Below, piece after piece: positions 1 to 11,608 of a stretch of DNA of 64,000 bases. Each line of letters opens with the position of its first letter. The stretch's first letter is position 1. The stretch comes from Serripes groenlandicus (Eukaryota > Mollusca > Bivalvia > Cardiida > Cardiidae). Below the pieces are notes generated by a model. The model worked only from the letters and a program-made list of their open reading frames with translations, did no database searches and was not told where the DNA came from. A program made the position numbers and the translations under genes. The stretch is from positions 41,034,699-41,098,698 of the forward strand of contig JASEVX010000001.1 of NCBI GenBank assembly GCA_031761405.1. The letters run 5' to 3'.

Positions 1-379
1 CAAACATAAATTCTAAATGCAACCCGTTTAACATTGCGTCCTGCTTGAGTCTATTTTATTCCAAACAGTCACATGATCGCACAAGGTGCTTTTGACAAAC
101 AAAACAGTATGCATGAATTGTCAGATCTTAGTCTAGGGTTTTCTACAAACATCATACGATTGAGTTCTGAGTTCTACGACCAATATCATAAAATATGTAG
201 AGTAAGCTCTGCATTTAGTTATCGATACTCTCTAAATTAGAGATATTCCTCGTTATGTATAGACAACTTCTAAATTCAAAACAGTTTGTCAATCAAATGT
301 ATAAATCTCATTGCATAACATGTTTATATTACAGTACCATACCATATTTGTTGAATTGGAAATGAGCTCTGCGCAACCG
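1..379. other. No recognised feature
   Basis: AT-rich sequence with no long open frame, no tandem repeat and no inverted repeat that I can see. Confidence 0.5.
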
Positions 380-462
380 CCTGGATGGTGTAGTGGTTAA
401 AGCGTTCGCTTCGATAGCGGGACACCCGGATTCGATCACTGTGCCGGTCAAACCACATACTT
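380..462 (+). mobile_element. tRNA-derived SINE head (fragment)
   Basis: An RNA polymerase III type A box (TGGTGTAGTGG, 386-396) is followed about 30 bases later by a B-box-like GGATTCGATCACT (428-440), the spacing of a tRNA-derived promoter. The flanks do not pair into an acceptor stem, so this is a SINE head rather than a functional tRNA. I see no poly(A) or body that would assign a family. Confidence 0.5.
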
Positions 463-829
463 TATAAAGGGTAGTGGTTACTTCGTTCCTTAGCGCTCGG
501 GTTTTAGGGAAAACATAACGAACGATACGCTGGTGACATGATTAACTAAACAGCTGTACTAATTATTTTCCCAGAATTCGCCAAGATATATCTGAAATAC
601 GGTTGAAGTGGCATAAAACACCAGTAACACATACTAACAGAAGTTGTAAACCTGGTTCGAACTGATCGATTGGGGATTCTAATTGTTCGTTTTATTTGCT
701 CTCTTCGAAACAGAGAGTATCATTGCCATTTACCTTGCTGGACACGATGTTGAATAAATATGACAATAACTTGGCCATACCTGAACAAACCAAGACAGCG
801 TTTATTTGGGTTTTTAGAACTCTTATTCA
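463..829. other. No recognised feature
   Basis: Unique-looking sequence. The short open frame starting at 696 runs into the MITE fragment at 830 and has no recognisable domain. Confidence 0.45.
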
Positions 830-935
830 ATTTAACCCATTTCCACATGCAGACACAATTCGACGCATTTGTGGCAGACACCTTTTGAAAATGTTGTCGC
901 AAAAGGAGATATTGCTAACATTTCTCATGCATATT
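830..935 (+). mobile_element. Hairpin MITE family A, truncated copy
   Basis: This has the left half of a MITE seen many times in the window: a 'ttaaccctttcccacat' start, then 'gcagacgcatt', 'gcagacgacttttgaaaac', a purine-rich 'ggcaaaaggag' and an imperfect 'gaaattgctcaaaacgagc' hairpin. The right half is missing. The family shows no coding capacity. Confidence 0.55.
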
Positions 936-979
936 GAAGTGACTGAGCAGGGTAGACTGAAGCTTACACGTTTACTGAT

Positions 980-1215
980 ATGAGCCGTTCTACGAGAAAA
1001 CCAACTTTGTGGAATCTGCGTAAAGTATCGACCCTGATCAGTCCAAGCATGCCGCGCAGGCTAACCCGGACAGACACGTTTCGCCTCCTGTGGATTTTCT
1101 GTGTCAGGAATCAATACTCTATACCTCTATCCCCCTGAAACGGAATGCGCAGGCTTATCTGGGTCGATACATTACGCGGAGTCCATAATGCTGGTTTTCT
1201 CGTGGAACGGCTCAT
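980..1215. mobile_element. 'gagccgt' MITE (family B)
   Basis: The ends are inverted: ATGAGCCGTT at 980 and AACGGCTCAT ending at 1215. The interior has the family landmarks: 'ctgcgtaaagtatcgacc' near the left, 'gtggattttctgt' in the middle, and 'gtcgatacattacgc' near the right. The copy is about 236 bp and lacks coding potential. At least ten related copies lie in this window, so this is a non-autonomous DNA transposon family of high copy number. Confidence 0.75.
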
Positions 1216-1220
1216 ATCAA

Positions 1221-1928
1221 TATATCTGCGTAATGTATCGACCAGATCAGCCTGCGCTGTCCGCGCAGACTGATCCGGCCGACACATTCCGTCTTAGGGG
1301 GGATAGATGTATACAGTAGTTATTCCTGAAACAGAAAATCCACAGGATACGAACAGTGTCGGTCCAGGTAAGCCTGCGAGACATGCTTAGGCTGATCTGG
1401 GTCGATACATTACGCAGAGTCCATAATGCTGGTTTTCTCGTGGAACGGCTCATATCAATATATCTGCGTAATGTATCGACCAGATCAGCCTGCGCTGTCC
1501 GCGCAGACTGATCCGGCCGACACATTCCGTCTTAGGGGGGATAGATGTATACAGTAGTTATTCCTGAAACAGAAAATCCACAGGATACGAACAGTGTCGG
1601 TCCAGGTAAGCCTGCGAGACATGCTTAGGCTGATCTGGGTCGATACATTACGCAGAGTCCATAATGCTGGTTTTCTCGTGGAACGGCTCATATCAATATA
1701 TCTGCGTAATGTATCGACCAGATCAGCCTGCGCTGTCCGCGCAGACTGATCCGGCCGACACATTCCGTCTTAGGGGGGATAGATGTATACAGTAGTTATT
1801 CCTGAAACAGAAAATCCACAGGATACGAACAGTGTCGGTCCAGGTAAGCCTGCGTGGCATGCTTAGGCTGATCTGGGTCGATACATTACGCAGAGTCCAT
1901 AATGCTGGTTTTCTCGTGGAACGGCTCA
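1221..1928. repeat. Threefold 238-bp tandem array of family B MITE
   Basis: Three near-identical units start at 1221, 1459 and 1697, an exact 238-bp period. Each reads 'tatatctgcgtaatgtatcg' through to 'ttctcgtggaacggctca'. The unit is the family B MITE missing one terminus, in the opposite orientation to the single copy just upstream. The identical overlapping minus-strand open frames here are repeats of the same non-coding unit. Confidence 0.85.
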
Positions 1929-2137
1929 CGTGAGTGTGTATTCAACCCGCGACCAGTGAAGGTATACGAGGTTATTTGTTTGTGTGTACGGTGTTCAATG
2001 CCGCTTTCAATACTGTTAATATTATAGCACGGCTCTACCTGAGTAAGTTACAAGTACAACGGTTTTGTTTTATACTGAAACTAGCGATTGCGTCGTAATA
2101 ATAACCCACAATCCTGAGCACCAATATGTATTAGGCA

Positions 2138-2205
2138 TGACCCAACCGAGAGTCGAACCAGCGAGTAACCGCAATGCTCTACCACAACACCCCCGAGGCG
2201 ATACA
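2138..2205 (-). mobile_element. tRNA-like SINE fragment, minus strand
   Basis: On the minus strand an A-box-like GTGGTAGAGCATTG precedes a B-box-like GGTTCGACTCTCGG at tRNA spacing. The sequence around it does not form a clean cloverleaf and no body or tail is recognised. It is most likely a decayed tRNA-derived SINE or tRNA pseudogene. Confidence 0.4.
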
Positions 2206-2936
2206 ATGAGTATATATGCGTCGTGCTCCCAACAAAACGCATCTTAGCCTATAAGTCTAAAACGTAATTAAATATACCCTGGTGGCGTCCATATAATCTG
2301 ATAAATTAGAAAAGAAAGTGCGATGTAAGTTAGACATTTCTTGAAACCTTTTGTGCAATACGGGGTTCTATACTAATCGGAAATGCTATATGGTTTGTTT
2401 GTCTATTTGTAACTAAATGACAAGGCTTAGTTGTGTCCCTATAGAGAGAAAAATAACAAAAGAAATAACAAAATAAATATTTTAATGCAAAATATAATCA
2501 TCGCCATCTAATTCATCTGAATGTAAATGTTTACAAGTGAGCGGCGTTACACGACATACGACCTACAGAAGTTTCTTTTAAATTAATGGCAATGGCGATC
2601 AATGTACACACAAGTATACTTCGGTTTGGATTATAGCCGTATTCCATGACGTTTCAATAAGAATTGCGCGAATGTTGGTGTAAATAGAAGATCCTGATCT
2701 AACTTCGTGTCTTGATCGTTACTGCTTGCAAAGGTCAGTTCTTCGTGTGACGTGGCCTACTGTAGGCTTTCGTAGCTTCCCCTGAATTGAGGTTAACGGC
2801 CAATCTAAGTTTGGATGCTCTCAGAGTTAGCGCATACAAATAGGATATTATAAGGCCTTTAAAGATACGTTTAAACCATTTGTTTTGTTTTTGAGACGAG
2901 GATGACTATTTTGTAATTTGTATCTGAAACAGTGTG
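2206..2936. other. No recognised feature
   Basis: AT-rich sequence without clear repeats or coding signal. Confidence 0.45.
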
Positions 2937-3997
2937 TTCATAAAACATCACACATAGATTCAATGTCTTGTTCGTTTAATATCAAATGAAAGTACAATGC
3001 TATGTTTGTAGAGCATCACACATAGATACAATGTCGTGTTCGTTTGATTTAAAATGAAAGTACAATGCTATGTTTTTAAAGCATCACACATAGATACAGT
3101 GTCTTGTTCGGTAGATATCACACGAACGTACAATGCTATGTTTGTAAAACATCACACATCATAGATACAATGTCTTGTTCGTTTGATATCACACGAAAGT
3201 ACAATGCTATGTTTGTAAAGCATCACACTTAGATACAATGTCTTGTTCGTTTGATATCACACGAAAGTACCTTTCTATGTTTGTAAAACATAACACATCA
3301 TAGATACAATGTCTTGTTCGTTTGATATCACACGAAAGTACAATGCTATGTTTGTAAAGCATCACACATAGTTTCAATGGCTTGTTCGTTTGATATCACA
3401 CGAAAGTACAATGCTATGTTTGTAAAACATCACACATAGATACAATGTCTTGTTTGTTAGATATCACACGAAAGTACAATGCTCTATGTTTGTAAAACAT
3501 CAATACTAGATACAATGTCTTGTTCGTTTGATATCACACGAAAGTACAATGCTATGTTTGTAAAACATCACACATATATACAATGTCTTGTTCGTTAGAT
3601 ATCACACGAAAGTACAATGCTATGTTTGTAAAACATCACACATATATACAATGTCTTGTTCGTTAGATATCACACGAAAGTACAATGCTATGTTTGTAAA
3701 ACATCACACATAGATTCAATGTCTTGTTCGTTTGATATCACACAAAAATACAATGCTATGTTTGGAAGACATCACACGAAATTGCAATGACGTGTTCCAA
3801 AGATAATACACGAAGATGCAATGCCGTGTTCCGAATATATTTCACGAAATATTCCAATGCCACGTTCGCAACATATCACACGGTGTTACCATATCGTGTT
3901 CGTAAGACCTTACATGACATTAAATTGTCGTGTTCATTGTCGCGTTCGTTTGTATTGAGTCTATTGACGACATTAATTTTCAGTTTTGTGATCGTAA
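2937..3997 (+). repeat. ~68-bp satellite, left part
   Basis: Units contain 'acaatgtcttgttcgtttga', 'tatcacacgaaagtacaatg' and 'ctatgtttgtaaaacatcac'. The 'gtcttgttcg' landmark recurs at 2965, 3033 (as gtcgtgttcg) and 3101, a 68-bp period. Some units are about 72 bp because 'catcatag' replaces 'catag'. From about 3780 the units diverge and grade into the variant seen after 5551. The array continues on the far side of the inserted element at 3998-5547. Confidence 0.85.
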
Positions 3998-5547
3998 TGG
4001 CCCTATCACACTGGGCCGAATGCAATTCCGTTGGCTTTCCGAATAGGAATTTGGGTGTTCGGGGAGCGAACGGATCATATTCGGGAAGCATTCGGTGTGA
4101 TCTATGAGCATACTGGCTGTTCGGCTCCGGAAGGATGCATACGGAACGGCATTCGGTAGCTACTGCAATGTGTTGTGCATGTTCAAAATAATTTTCATCG
4201 ACCTTCCGAATTATCTGAATGTGGCGTCCATGTGTATTCTGGAAGTATTCGGGAAGCATTCTAGGAGCATACGGCGTGTACAGAAAACGTTCGGGACACA
4301 TGTGTCTAGTTCTTGGTGCATTCGGCATGAAAATTTGGATGTGCTGTGTTCCGTATACTTTCCGAACATAGAACATGACGATTGCTTTCCGAATGCTTTC
4401 AGAACACGACGAATCAACCTAGAATGGACCGAACGTTTTCCGCATGCTTTCCGCACGCTTTCCGAACGTTTTCTGGTTACTCTGACATCCGGCCGAATGC
4501 TTTAAGAACCGCCCATATAACGGAACTTTTTCAAACACGCGGGAAATTGCGAAGAGGAGAGACACATACACGAGCATTTTGGATTATATATTTATCGTAC
4601 TGACAGAAGCTTCCCTATTTATAGGAAATTTGCGGACTTTGCCGGCATTCGGAAAGACTTCACCGGCATTCTGAAAGCGTTCGGAAAGGGTTCGTCATGT
4701 TCGATGTCCATTCGGGGTGTTCTGAAAACATACGGAACATACTGTGCATTCTGGAAATGAATGAGCAGTTCGGAAAATGTTCTAAAAGAATACTAGAAGG
4801 GTTCCAGCTATTCGTTATATGTTCGGCGGCATAAATGAAAAAATTACGGAGAGGATACTGAAAACCTTCGGAAAGCATTCGTCATGGTCTAGGTGCATTC
4901 GGGGTGTTCAGAAAGTATACAGCACCTCCAAATGTTCATTCCGAATGCACAAAGAACTAGACGCACACTCCCCGAACGTTTTCCGTACATACCGTATGCT
5001 CCTAGAATGCTTCCCGAATAATTCCCGAATAAAAATGGTCGCCAAATTCGGATGGTCGATGAAAATTATTTTGAACATGCACAGCAGATGTTTGGAGCTA
5101 CTGAATGCCGTTTCGTATGCATCTGTACGGAGCTGAACAGCCAGTATGTTCCTAGAACACACCGAATGCTTCCCGAATATGATCCGTTCGCTCCCCGATC
5201 ACCTAAGTTCCTATTCGGAAAGCAAACGGAATTTCAGAACACCCCGAAAGGACATAGAATGCATGCGGAACGAGTTCGGTCGATTCGCCGTGTTCTGTTA
5301 GCTTTCGGAAAGCATACGGAAATCGTTCGTAAAAAAACCATTTCGAAATCAACATGCGGGAGGCATTCGGTCTGTTCTGAAAGCATTCTGAAACCATACT
5401 GAAAACATTCGGAAAGCAAGCGGAAAGCATTCGGTGATACATTGGATAAAACATATTCGGCGGGACATTCGGACAGTTTGAAAAATCACACCACTTTCGT
5501 ATACGGAAAGCAAACGGAAGCTCATTCGGGCCTGTGTGATCGCCCCA
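3998..5547. mobile_element. PIF/Harbinger-like inverted-repeat element, 1,550 bp
   Basis: The termini are imperfect inverted repeats of about 50 bp. The left starts TGGCCCTATCACAC and the right, read on the minus strand, starts TGGGGCGATCACAC; both continue through 'ccgaatg' and 'gctttccg'. A second pair of long arms (about 4040-4340 against 4910-5225) is also inverted. The interior is built from motifs like 'cggaaagcattcgg'. TAA lies on both sides (3995-3997 and 5548-5550), and the surrounding satellite unit 'gtgttcgtaagac' carries a single TAA, so the insertion site is reconstructed exactly. A 3-bp TWA duplication is typical of PIF/Harbinger. No transposase is visible; the open frames of up to 166 codons come from the inverted arms. 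Confidence 0.75.
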
Positions 5548-5550
5548 TAA

Positions 5551-6330
5551 GACCTTACATGACATTACAATGTCGGGGTTAGTTAGTATTGACATTAATT
5601 TATAATTTTTAGTTCGTTAGGCATTACATGAAGTTACAATGATTGGGTTCGTTAGTATTGATATTTCAAATTTACAATTTTGTGTTCGTAAGACATCACA
5701 TTAAGTTACAAAGACGTGTTCGTTAGTATTTACATTAACTTACAATTTTGTGTTCGTAAGGCATCACATGAAGTTACAATGTCTAGGTCAGTTAGTGGTG
5801 ACATTAATTTACAGATTTGTGTTCGTAAGACATCACACGAACTTACAATGATTGGGTTCGTTAGTATTTACATTAATTTACAATTTTGAGTTCGTAAGAC
5901 ATCACATTAGGTTACAATGTCGTGTTCGTTAGTATTATTGACATTAATTTATAAGTCTGTGTTCGTAAGACATCACACGAAGTGACAATGGCCTGTTCGT
6001 TAGTATTTACATTAATTTACAATTTTGTGTTCGTAAGACATCCCATTAGGTTACAATGTCGTGTTCGTTAGTATTATTGACATTAATTTATAATTATGTG
6101 TTCGTAAAACATCACATGAAGTTACAAGGGCTATCGTTAGTATTGACATTGAATTCGTAAGACATCACATGAAGTAACAATGTCGTGTTCGTGAGTAAAG
6201 ACATTAATTTACAATTTTGTGTTCCTAAAACATTACATGAAGTTACACTGTCTGGTTTCGTTAGACATCCCATAAACTGACAATATCAGGTTTGTAAGAC
6301 CTTACACACATTATTACAATGGTGTGTGAT
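5551..6330 (+). repeat. ~68-bp satellite, right part
   Basis: Units contain 'cattaatttacaattttgtg', 'ttcgtaagacatcacatgaa' and 'gttacaatgtcgtgttcgtt'. Successive 'gtgttcgtaag' landmarks are about 68 bases apart. This is a diverged subfamily of the array at 2937-3997, from which it is separated by the inserted element. Units decay from about 6240. Confidence 0.75.
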
Positions 6331-7428
6331 AAAGCCATATAACGAAAGTACATTGCTAGGTGTGTAAACATCACTTCAAATTGCAATGCCGGTATCAGTG
6401 CTAAACCATTCATGCTGCGTCATGAACATTTATACTGTAGGGAAATTCAGAACTAAAGAGACCTTTATCAATATGTTTTCATCACATGCTTATCCGGATC
6501 TACACTGTTCGCAATATTATCATTTATTACGCTACACTCGTCGTTAATGTGGACCCAGATGCTGCAAAGATACTTACACGATTCGGTAAGGAACAGCGCG
6601 ATGCAGATGCAGATGCATAACTGCGCTCGTTCTTCGCTAGTAGCAAAGGCAGAAATTCCGTTTTGACGTGACGTGAACCATTTAATGAGGTTGTTTTAAG
6701 ATGGGATAGATAGCAACTTTAATTACCAAAACATGGATGCCACATCATCTATCCAATATATGGTTAAATAACCTAGCTATTTACGCATGAATTTAATCGA
6801 TCTCGAATTTAGTCAGACCGTTGCCATGGACGCCATGGAAATAGGATGGAACAATTCAAACATCATTATTATCATCACGACATTTAAGCTTGATTAGATT
6901 ATAACTTATACTATCGTCATTTACGCCAATTAGAAGTCTTCAGCTAAACTGGTAAAATTAATTCAGACAATTTCTTACCGAGTTGAGTCAAATGTTAGGT
7001 AGACATTGTGGGAAAGGAGAGTTTGTTCTACATAAACAAGTTCTCTTACTTCTCTAAATGCTTTTAACTATCCATCAAAAGTATTCCTCAAAGGATTGAT
7101 TTCAGTTTTAATCCCGTGGTCTTTCTTATAGTGATTTAAGGACAAACCTAGATATGTTTTAAAACATGGACAATTTCTCCAATGCCCCTCCTTATATCGA
7201 TAAACGGGCATGTTTGGATATGTTTCGATAGATACATAAAAGCTATCCATTGCCTTTGTAAAAAACATTTACGTCATGTAATGCTACGTTAATAAGTTCG
7301 GTTATGTCAACTTTCCTATAAATATTTTGTTTTATGATTACAGACGTAGAAATCAATCTAAAGCATCCACGTACATGAAACATGACCAAGGCAACAGTAT
7401 TTTATAACATGCATTTAAAGACACACAA
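6331..7428. other. No recognised gene; minor repeat fragment
   Basis: A 'ggatctacactgttcgcaat' fragment near 6496-6520 belongs to family E, seen better at 43990 and 60015. The 66-codon minus frame at 7068-7268 has no recognisable domain. Otherwise I see nothing. Confidence 0.4.
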
Positions 7429-7661
7429 CGAGGGCTTGGCGGGAAACGGTTGTAACTAAAAACATATTTTGAAAACCCTGGTTTAGGGGCAATTTTGACC
7501 CCTTTGTAAACAATGCAAATTCAGGTGCGAGCAATGGCACTTAAATTTCCATTGTTTACCAAGAACAATGATTTGACGCTTTTAAAGACGTTATGGCGAG
7601 GTGATTAACCTTGGTAAAAAAATACCAATTTGAGTTACAACCATTTCACGCCAAGCCCTCG
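7429..7661. mobile_element. 'cgagggcttggcg' MITE (family C)
   Basis: The inverted ends are CGAGGGCTTGGCGGGAAACG and, at the right, 'tttcacgccaagccctcg'. Inside are 'aaaaccctggtttaggggca' and paired 'tttgtaaacaatg' / 'cattgtttacc' segments. Full copies also lie at 31381, 56103 and 58324, with a partial copy at 16474. There is no coding capacity. Confidence 0.75.
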
Positions 7662-7804
7662 ATATAAACTGACTGTAATGATTCAGCAACCGGTTAAATG
7701 CTGTATCAACTAGCGTCGTAAAATGGTTTAAATCATGTCAAACGTACCATCAAGTTCCCGTCCGATGATTCCAAATTGAGCCATCAACCAGCACCATGCC
7801 TTCA

Positions 7805-7933
7805 TTTGGAGCAACCATGAGGTAGTCCTTTCCCAATTGCAGACACATTTGGAGCAACCATGAGGTAATCCTTTCCCACTTGCAGACACATTTGGAGCAA
7901 CCATGAGGTAATCTTTTCCCACTTGCAGACGCA
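7805..7933. repeat. 43-bp tandem triplication
   Basis: Three units start at 7805, 7848 and 7891, each reading 'tttggagcaaccatgaggta' then 'cctttcccacttgcagac'. The unit includes the left edge of the family A hairpin MITE that follows, so the array arose by expansion at the MITE boundary. Minus-strand open frames across it are repeat artefacts. Confidence 0.85.
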
Positions 7934-8035
7934 TTTTGACGCATCTGCAACAGCCGACTTTTGAAAACAATGTGTCAAGAAGAGAAATTGTTCATATTGA
8001 CCAATTTCTATTTTTGCCACAATGTTTTTAACTAT
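7914..8035 (+). mobile_element. Hairpin MITE family A, partial copy
   Basis: It has 'ttcccacttgcagacgcatt', 'cagccgacttttgaaaacaa' and a 'gaaattgttcatattgacca' imperfect hairpin ending in 'tttttgccacaatgttttt'. The right terminus is missing. Confidence 0.6.
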
Positions 8036-8514
8036 ATGCAGTTATTATACTTTCATAGATACTCTTCTTCAATCATTTGCACTAGCTGTACAAGCGTCGT
8101 ATGTGGAAAAACATCAAGGCAACAGACAGTTAGACAAGACGTTTAAACGACGATATTCAATAATTGTACTTTCATAGACTTTTCATAATTTGTCTTACTT
8201 TGATTAAAGCCGGCTGTTGAATAATTGTCGTATGTGGAAAAGCGATAACCCTGCCTCACATTAAACACACTTGCAGCAGATTACTTTATAAATATGTAGG
8301 CCAATACAAGGTAAATCTCTATAAATAAATGTTTAGTTATTGTACAGAGTTGAAAACAGTGTGGCAATAGGGGAAATGGCTCATCATGAGCTTCAAACGT
8401 CGTCTGCGGAAGAGACATCAAAATGCGTCTGTATGTGGGAATTGTTTCATATAAATACAGATAACAAGGAGCATGTTTTGAAGATTCAGCAAGTTACAAA
8501 AGAAACTAGAAATG
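8036..8514. other. MITE debris, no gene
   Basis: Scattered family A motifs occur here, including 'cgtatgtggaaaa' twice and 'catcaaaatgcgtctgtatg' near 8417-8436. The short open frame at 8340-8600 spans this debris and is not credible as a gene. Confidence 0.4.
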
Positions 8515-8770
8515 TAATTGTCCATAGTTCATTTACGTCAATCAATTTAACTTCAGTAACCATCGACCATGGGGAAATCGGTATTGGCCAACTTCTATAA
8601 CATTGTTCGGGCAGACATCAAGATGAAATATTAGACATACGACATGACTCTCGCTCTGTTCCGCTTTGCGGTGTGATTGGGCACATATTAATACAATGGT
8701 CAATGTACATATCGGATATCGTCCCTACAGATACTCCGCGACTGACGAGGTGGGGTCTTTTTGCATCGCA
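8515..8770 (+). repeat. Left copy of a diverged duplication flanking the minisatellite
   Basis: The segment 'gtaattgtccatagttcatt', then 'ccatggggaaatcggtattg' and 'gccaacttctataacattg' is matched, with substitutions and small indels, by 9650-9760 ('gtcattgtccattgttctgt', 'ccgtggggaaaacggtcttg', 'gcccacttctataacaatg'). The homology continues through 'gcatcgcagtaacgagacca' at the minisatellite edge. Confidence 0.65.
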
Positions 8771-8773
8771 GTA

Positions 8774-9415
8774 ACGAGACCACACATAGGGGTATTGTTG
8801 TAACGCCCGTGAGACCACACATAGGAGTATTGTTGTAACGCCCGTGAGACCACACATAGGGGTATTGTTGTAACGCCCGTGAGACCGCACATAGGGGTAT
8901 TGTTGTAACGCCCGTGAAACCGCACCTATGGGTATTGTTGTAACGCCCGTGAGACCGCACATATGGGTATTGTTGTAACGCCCGTGAGACCACACATAGG
9001 GGTATTGTTGTAACGCCCGTGAGACCGCACCTAGGGGTATTGTTGTAACGCCCTTGAGACCACACATAGGGGTATTGTTGTAACGCCCGTGAGACCACAC
9101 ATAGGGGTATTGTTGTAACGCCCTTGAGACCGCACATAGGGGTATTGTTGTAACGCCCTTGAGACCACACATAGGGGTATTGTTGTAACGCCCGTGAGAC
9201 CGCACATATGGGTATTGTTGTAACGCCCTTGAGACCGCACATATGGGTATTGTTGTAACGCCCTTGAGACCACACATAGGGGTATTGTTGTAACGCCCGT
9301 GAGACCACACATAGGGGTATTGTTGTAACGCCCTTGAGACCACACATAGGGGTATTGTTGTAACGCCATTGAGACCACACATAGGGGTATTATTGTAACG
9401 CCCGTGAGACCGCAA
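8774..9415 (-). repeat. 35-bp minisatellite, ~18 copies
   Basis: The unit is 'gagaccacacataggggtat' followed by 'tgttgtaacgcccgt', exactly 35 bases, with single-base variants (cacac/cgcac, aggggt/atgggt, cccgt/ccctt). A 35-bp unit without stop codons stays open in all three minus-strand frames, which explains the overlapping open frames of up to 309 codons. Their products cycle a 35-residue motif (GRYNNTPMCGL, GVTTIPLCVVS, RALQQYPYVWS). It shows no start context, domain or unit-to-unit codon constraint. Confidence 0.9.
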
Positions 9416-9649
9416 TAATCCTGTTTCTTTGCCAGAAGTTACATCTTGTTCTGTAGTACAGACAGACGGACAGTGGAGACTCGGATGAGAATGTGTGTGC
9501 TTGCACAGAATCGTCTGCTTCTCCATTGAACGCAGATGCATCAACATGTATCATGCCTTCTTGTTGAGTAGCCATGACTTCAGACACCAACAAGTTACAA
9601 AGTGTTTTATCATGATATTTCGAAGAATCAGAATGTAGCAATACAAACT

Positions 9650-9890
9650 AGACATGTCATTGTCCATTGTTCTGTAACTTCACTTTTTACTTCAGTTACG
9701 TATACGACACCGTGGGGAAAACGGTCTTGGCCCACTTCTATAACAATGATATGTTTGATATTCGCATCTTGGATGTTTTCCTTGTACAAGATTCGCGTCT
9801 AGTGGCTTGGGTACTGTTACATCGCAGTAATTGGACCACAAAACATAGAAATATCTATACAGTAATAACAATCTTTTGTCAGAAGTTAAC
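9650..9890 (+). repeat. Right copy of the duplication, unexpanded relative
   Basis: Homologous to 8515-8770 plus the minisatellite edges. Here 'acatcgcagtaattggacca' leads through a single degenerate minisatellite-like unit (about 9825-9870) to 'ttttgtcagaagttaa', which matches 'tctttgccagaagttaca' on the far side of the 35-bp array. It therefore looks like the state before the minisatellite expanded. Confidence 0.6.
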
Positions 9891-10429
9891 CCCAGGGTCC
9901 AATTCCACCAACCTTACTTATAAAATAATTTAAAGCATATTTCGTCATTTGTGTTTGCCTTATATGTTGTAATACATGAATGGAATGGTGGAACGTATTT
10001 TAGTACATGACTAAGTTGACATTATTAGTAACATTGCTGACTAACAATCCTTTTTAAGAAATGAAATATTTTGGCATTTTTAAAGGAAACAAAAAAGACG
10101 AAATAAGCGTATAAGTATTTTTTTAAAATATTACTTAACGCTAAGTAAGGTCGGTGGATTTGGACCCTGGATCTATATACTACATTTAAACACGGGAAAT
10201 TAAAACATACGCAAACATCTGATGTGTCATCAGGACTCCATACTGCAGGACCCGGTTCACATTCTATGAACCTCAACAATACAACAAAAACTCCGTTCAG
10301 AAATTTGCGATCAGCGAATGCCAAGATCAGTCAGTGTTTCCATACAGCATGATCACGATTTAACTTGTTTTTTCAATCGCCCAGGAAACATCTATCTATA
10401 TGATCTTAAACACAAAATAATACAACAAG
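9891..10429. other. No recognised feature
   Basis: AT-rich sequence. The 99-codon minus frame at 10025-10324 has no domain that I recognise. Confidence 0.4.
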
Positions 10430-10692
10430 TGAGCCGTCCCGCGAGAAAACCAACATTATGTCATCTACGTAATATATCGACCCAGATTAGCCTGCGAAGT
10501 CTGCACAGGCTAATCCGGGCCGACACATTCCGTCACATTGGGATAGAGGTATAGAGTAATGATTCATGAAACAGAAAATATACAGGAGGCGACAATTGTA
10601 TGTCCGGATAAGCCTGCGCGGCATGCTTAGGCTGATCCGGGTCGATGCTTTACGCAGAGTCCACACTATTGGTTTTATCGCGGGACGGCTCA
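10430..10692. mobile_element. 'gagccgt' MITE (family B), full copy
   Basis: TGAGCCGTCCCGCGAG at the left pairs with TCGCGGGACGGCTCA at the right. The interior carries 'atatcgacccagattagcct', 'aatccgggccgacacattcc' and 'gtccacactattggttttat'. About 263 bp, non-coding. Confidence 0.8.
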
Positions 10693-10757
10693 TTTGCTCA
10701 TTTTATGATCACGTGACTTCAGGCGTAATGGTTATACAGCCTTTACAGCCACGTTAT

Positions 10758-10855
10758 CCCGTTCCACATACAGACGCATATTGAAGCATCTACAGGAGGA
10801 GACTTTTGAAAATATTGTTGGGGGGATAATGAATTGCTGATAATGAGCAATCGCA
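10758..10855 (+). mobile_element. Hairpin MITE family A, fragment
   Basis: 'cccgttccacatacagacgc' is followed by 'gaggagacttttgaaaatat' and an imperfect 'gaattgctgataatgagcaa' hairpin. The right terminus is missing. Confidence 0.55.
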
Positions 10856-11371
<516 letters not shown>

Positions 11372-11571
11372 NNNNNNNNNNNNNNNNNNNNNNNNNNNNN
11401 NNNNNNNNNNNNNNNNNNNNNNNNNNNNNNNNNNNNNNNNNNNNNNNNNNNNNNNNNNNNNNNNNNNNNNNNNNNNNNNNNNNNNNNNNNNNNNNNNNNN
11501 NNNNNNNNNNNNNNNNNNNNNNNNNNNNNNNNNNNNNNNNNNNNNNNNNNNNNNNNNNNNNNNNNNNNNNN
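11372..11571. other. Assembly gap (200 N)
   Basis: Exactly 200 N, a round number that suggests a nominal gap size. It abuts the AG run, which is the probable cause of the break. Confidence 0.98.
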
Positions 11572-11608
11572 AATGAATAAAAATCCTTAGATCGGTACCA
11601 CGTTCAAA

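Noticed and set aside
380..462. Functional tRNA gene
   Set aside because: A and B boxes are present but no acceptor stem or proper anticodon arm can be formed; a SINE head fits better.
3787..5595. Several 80-166 codon frames on both strands
   Set aside because: They fall inside a 1.55-kb inverted-repeat transposon; matching frames on opposite strands follow from its inverted arms.
8618..9547. 309-codon minus-strand frame with GRYNNTPMCGL-type repeats
   Set aside because: It is the 35-bp minisatellite read through; two other minus frames are also open, and the non-repeat ends show no domain.
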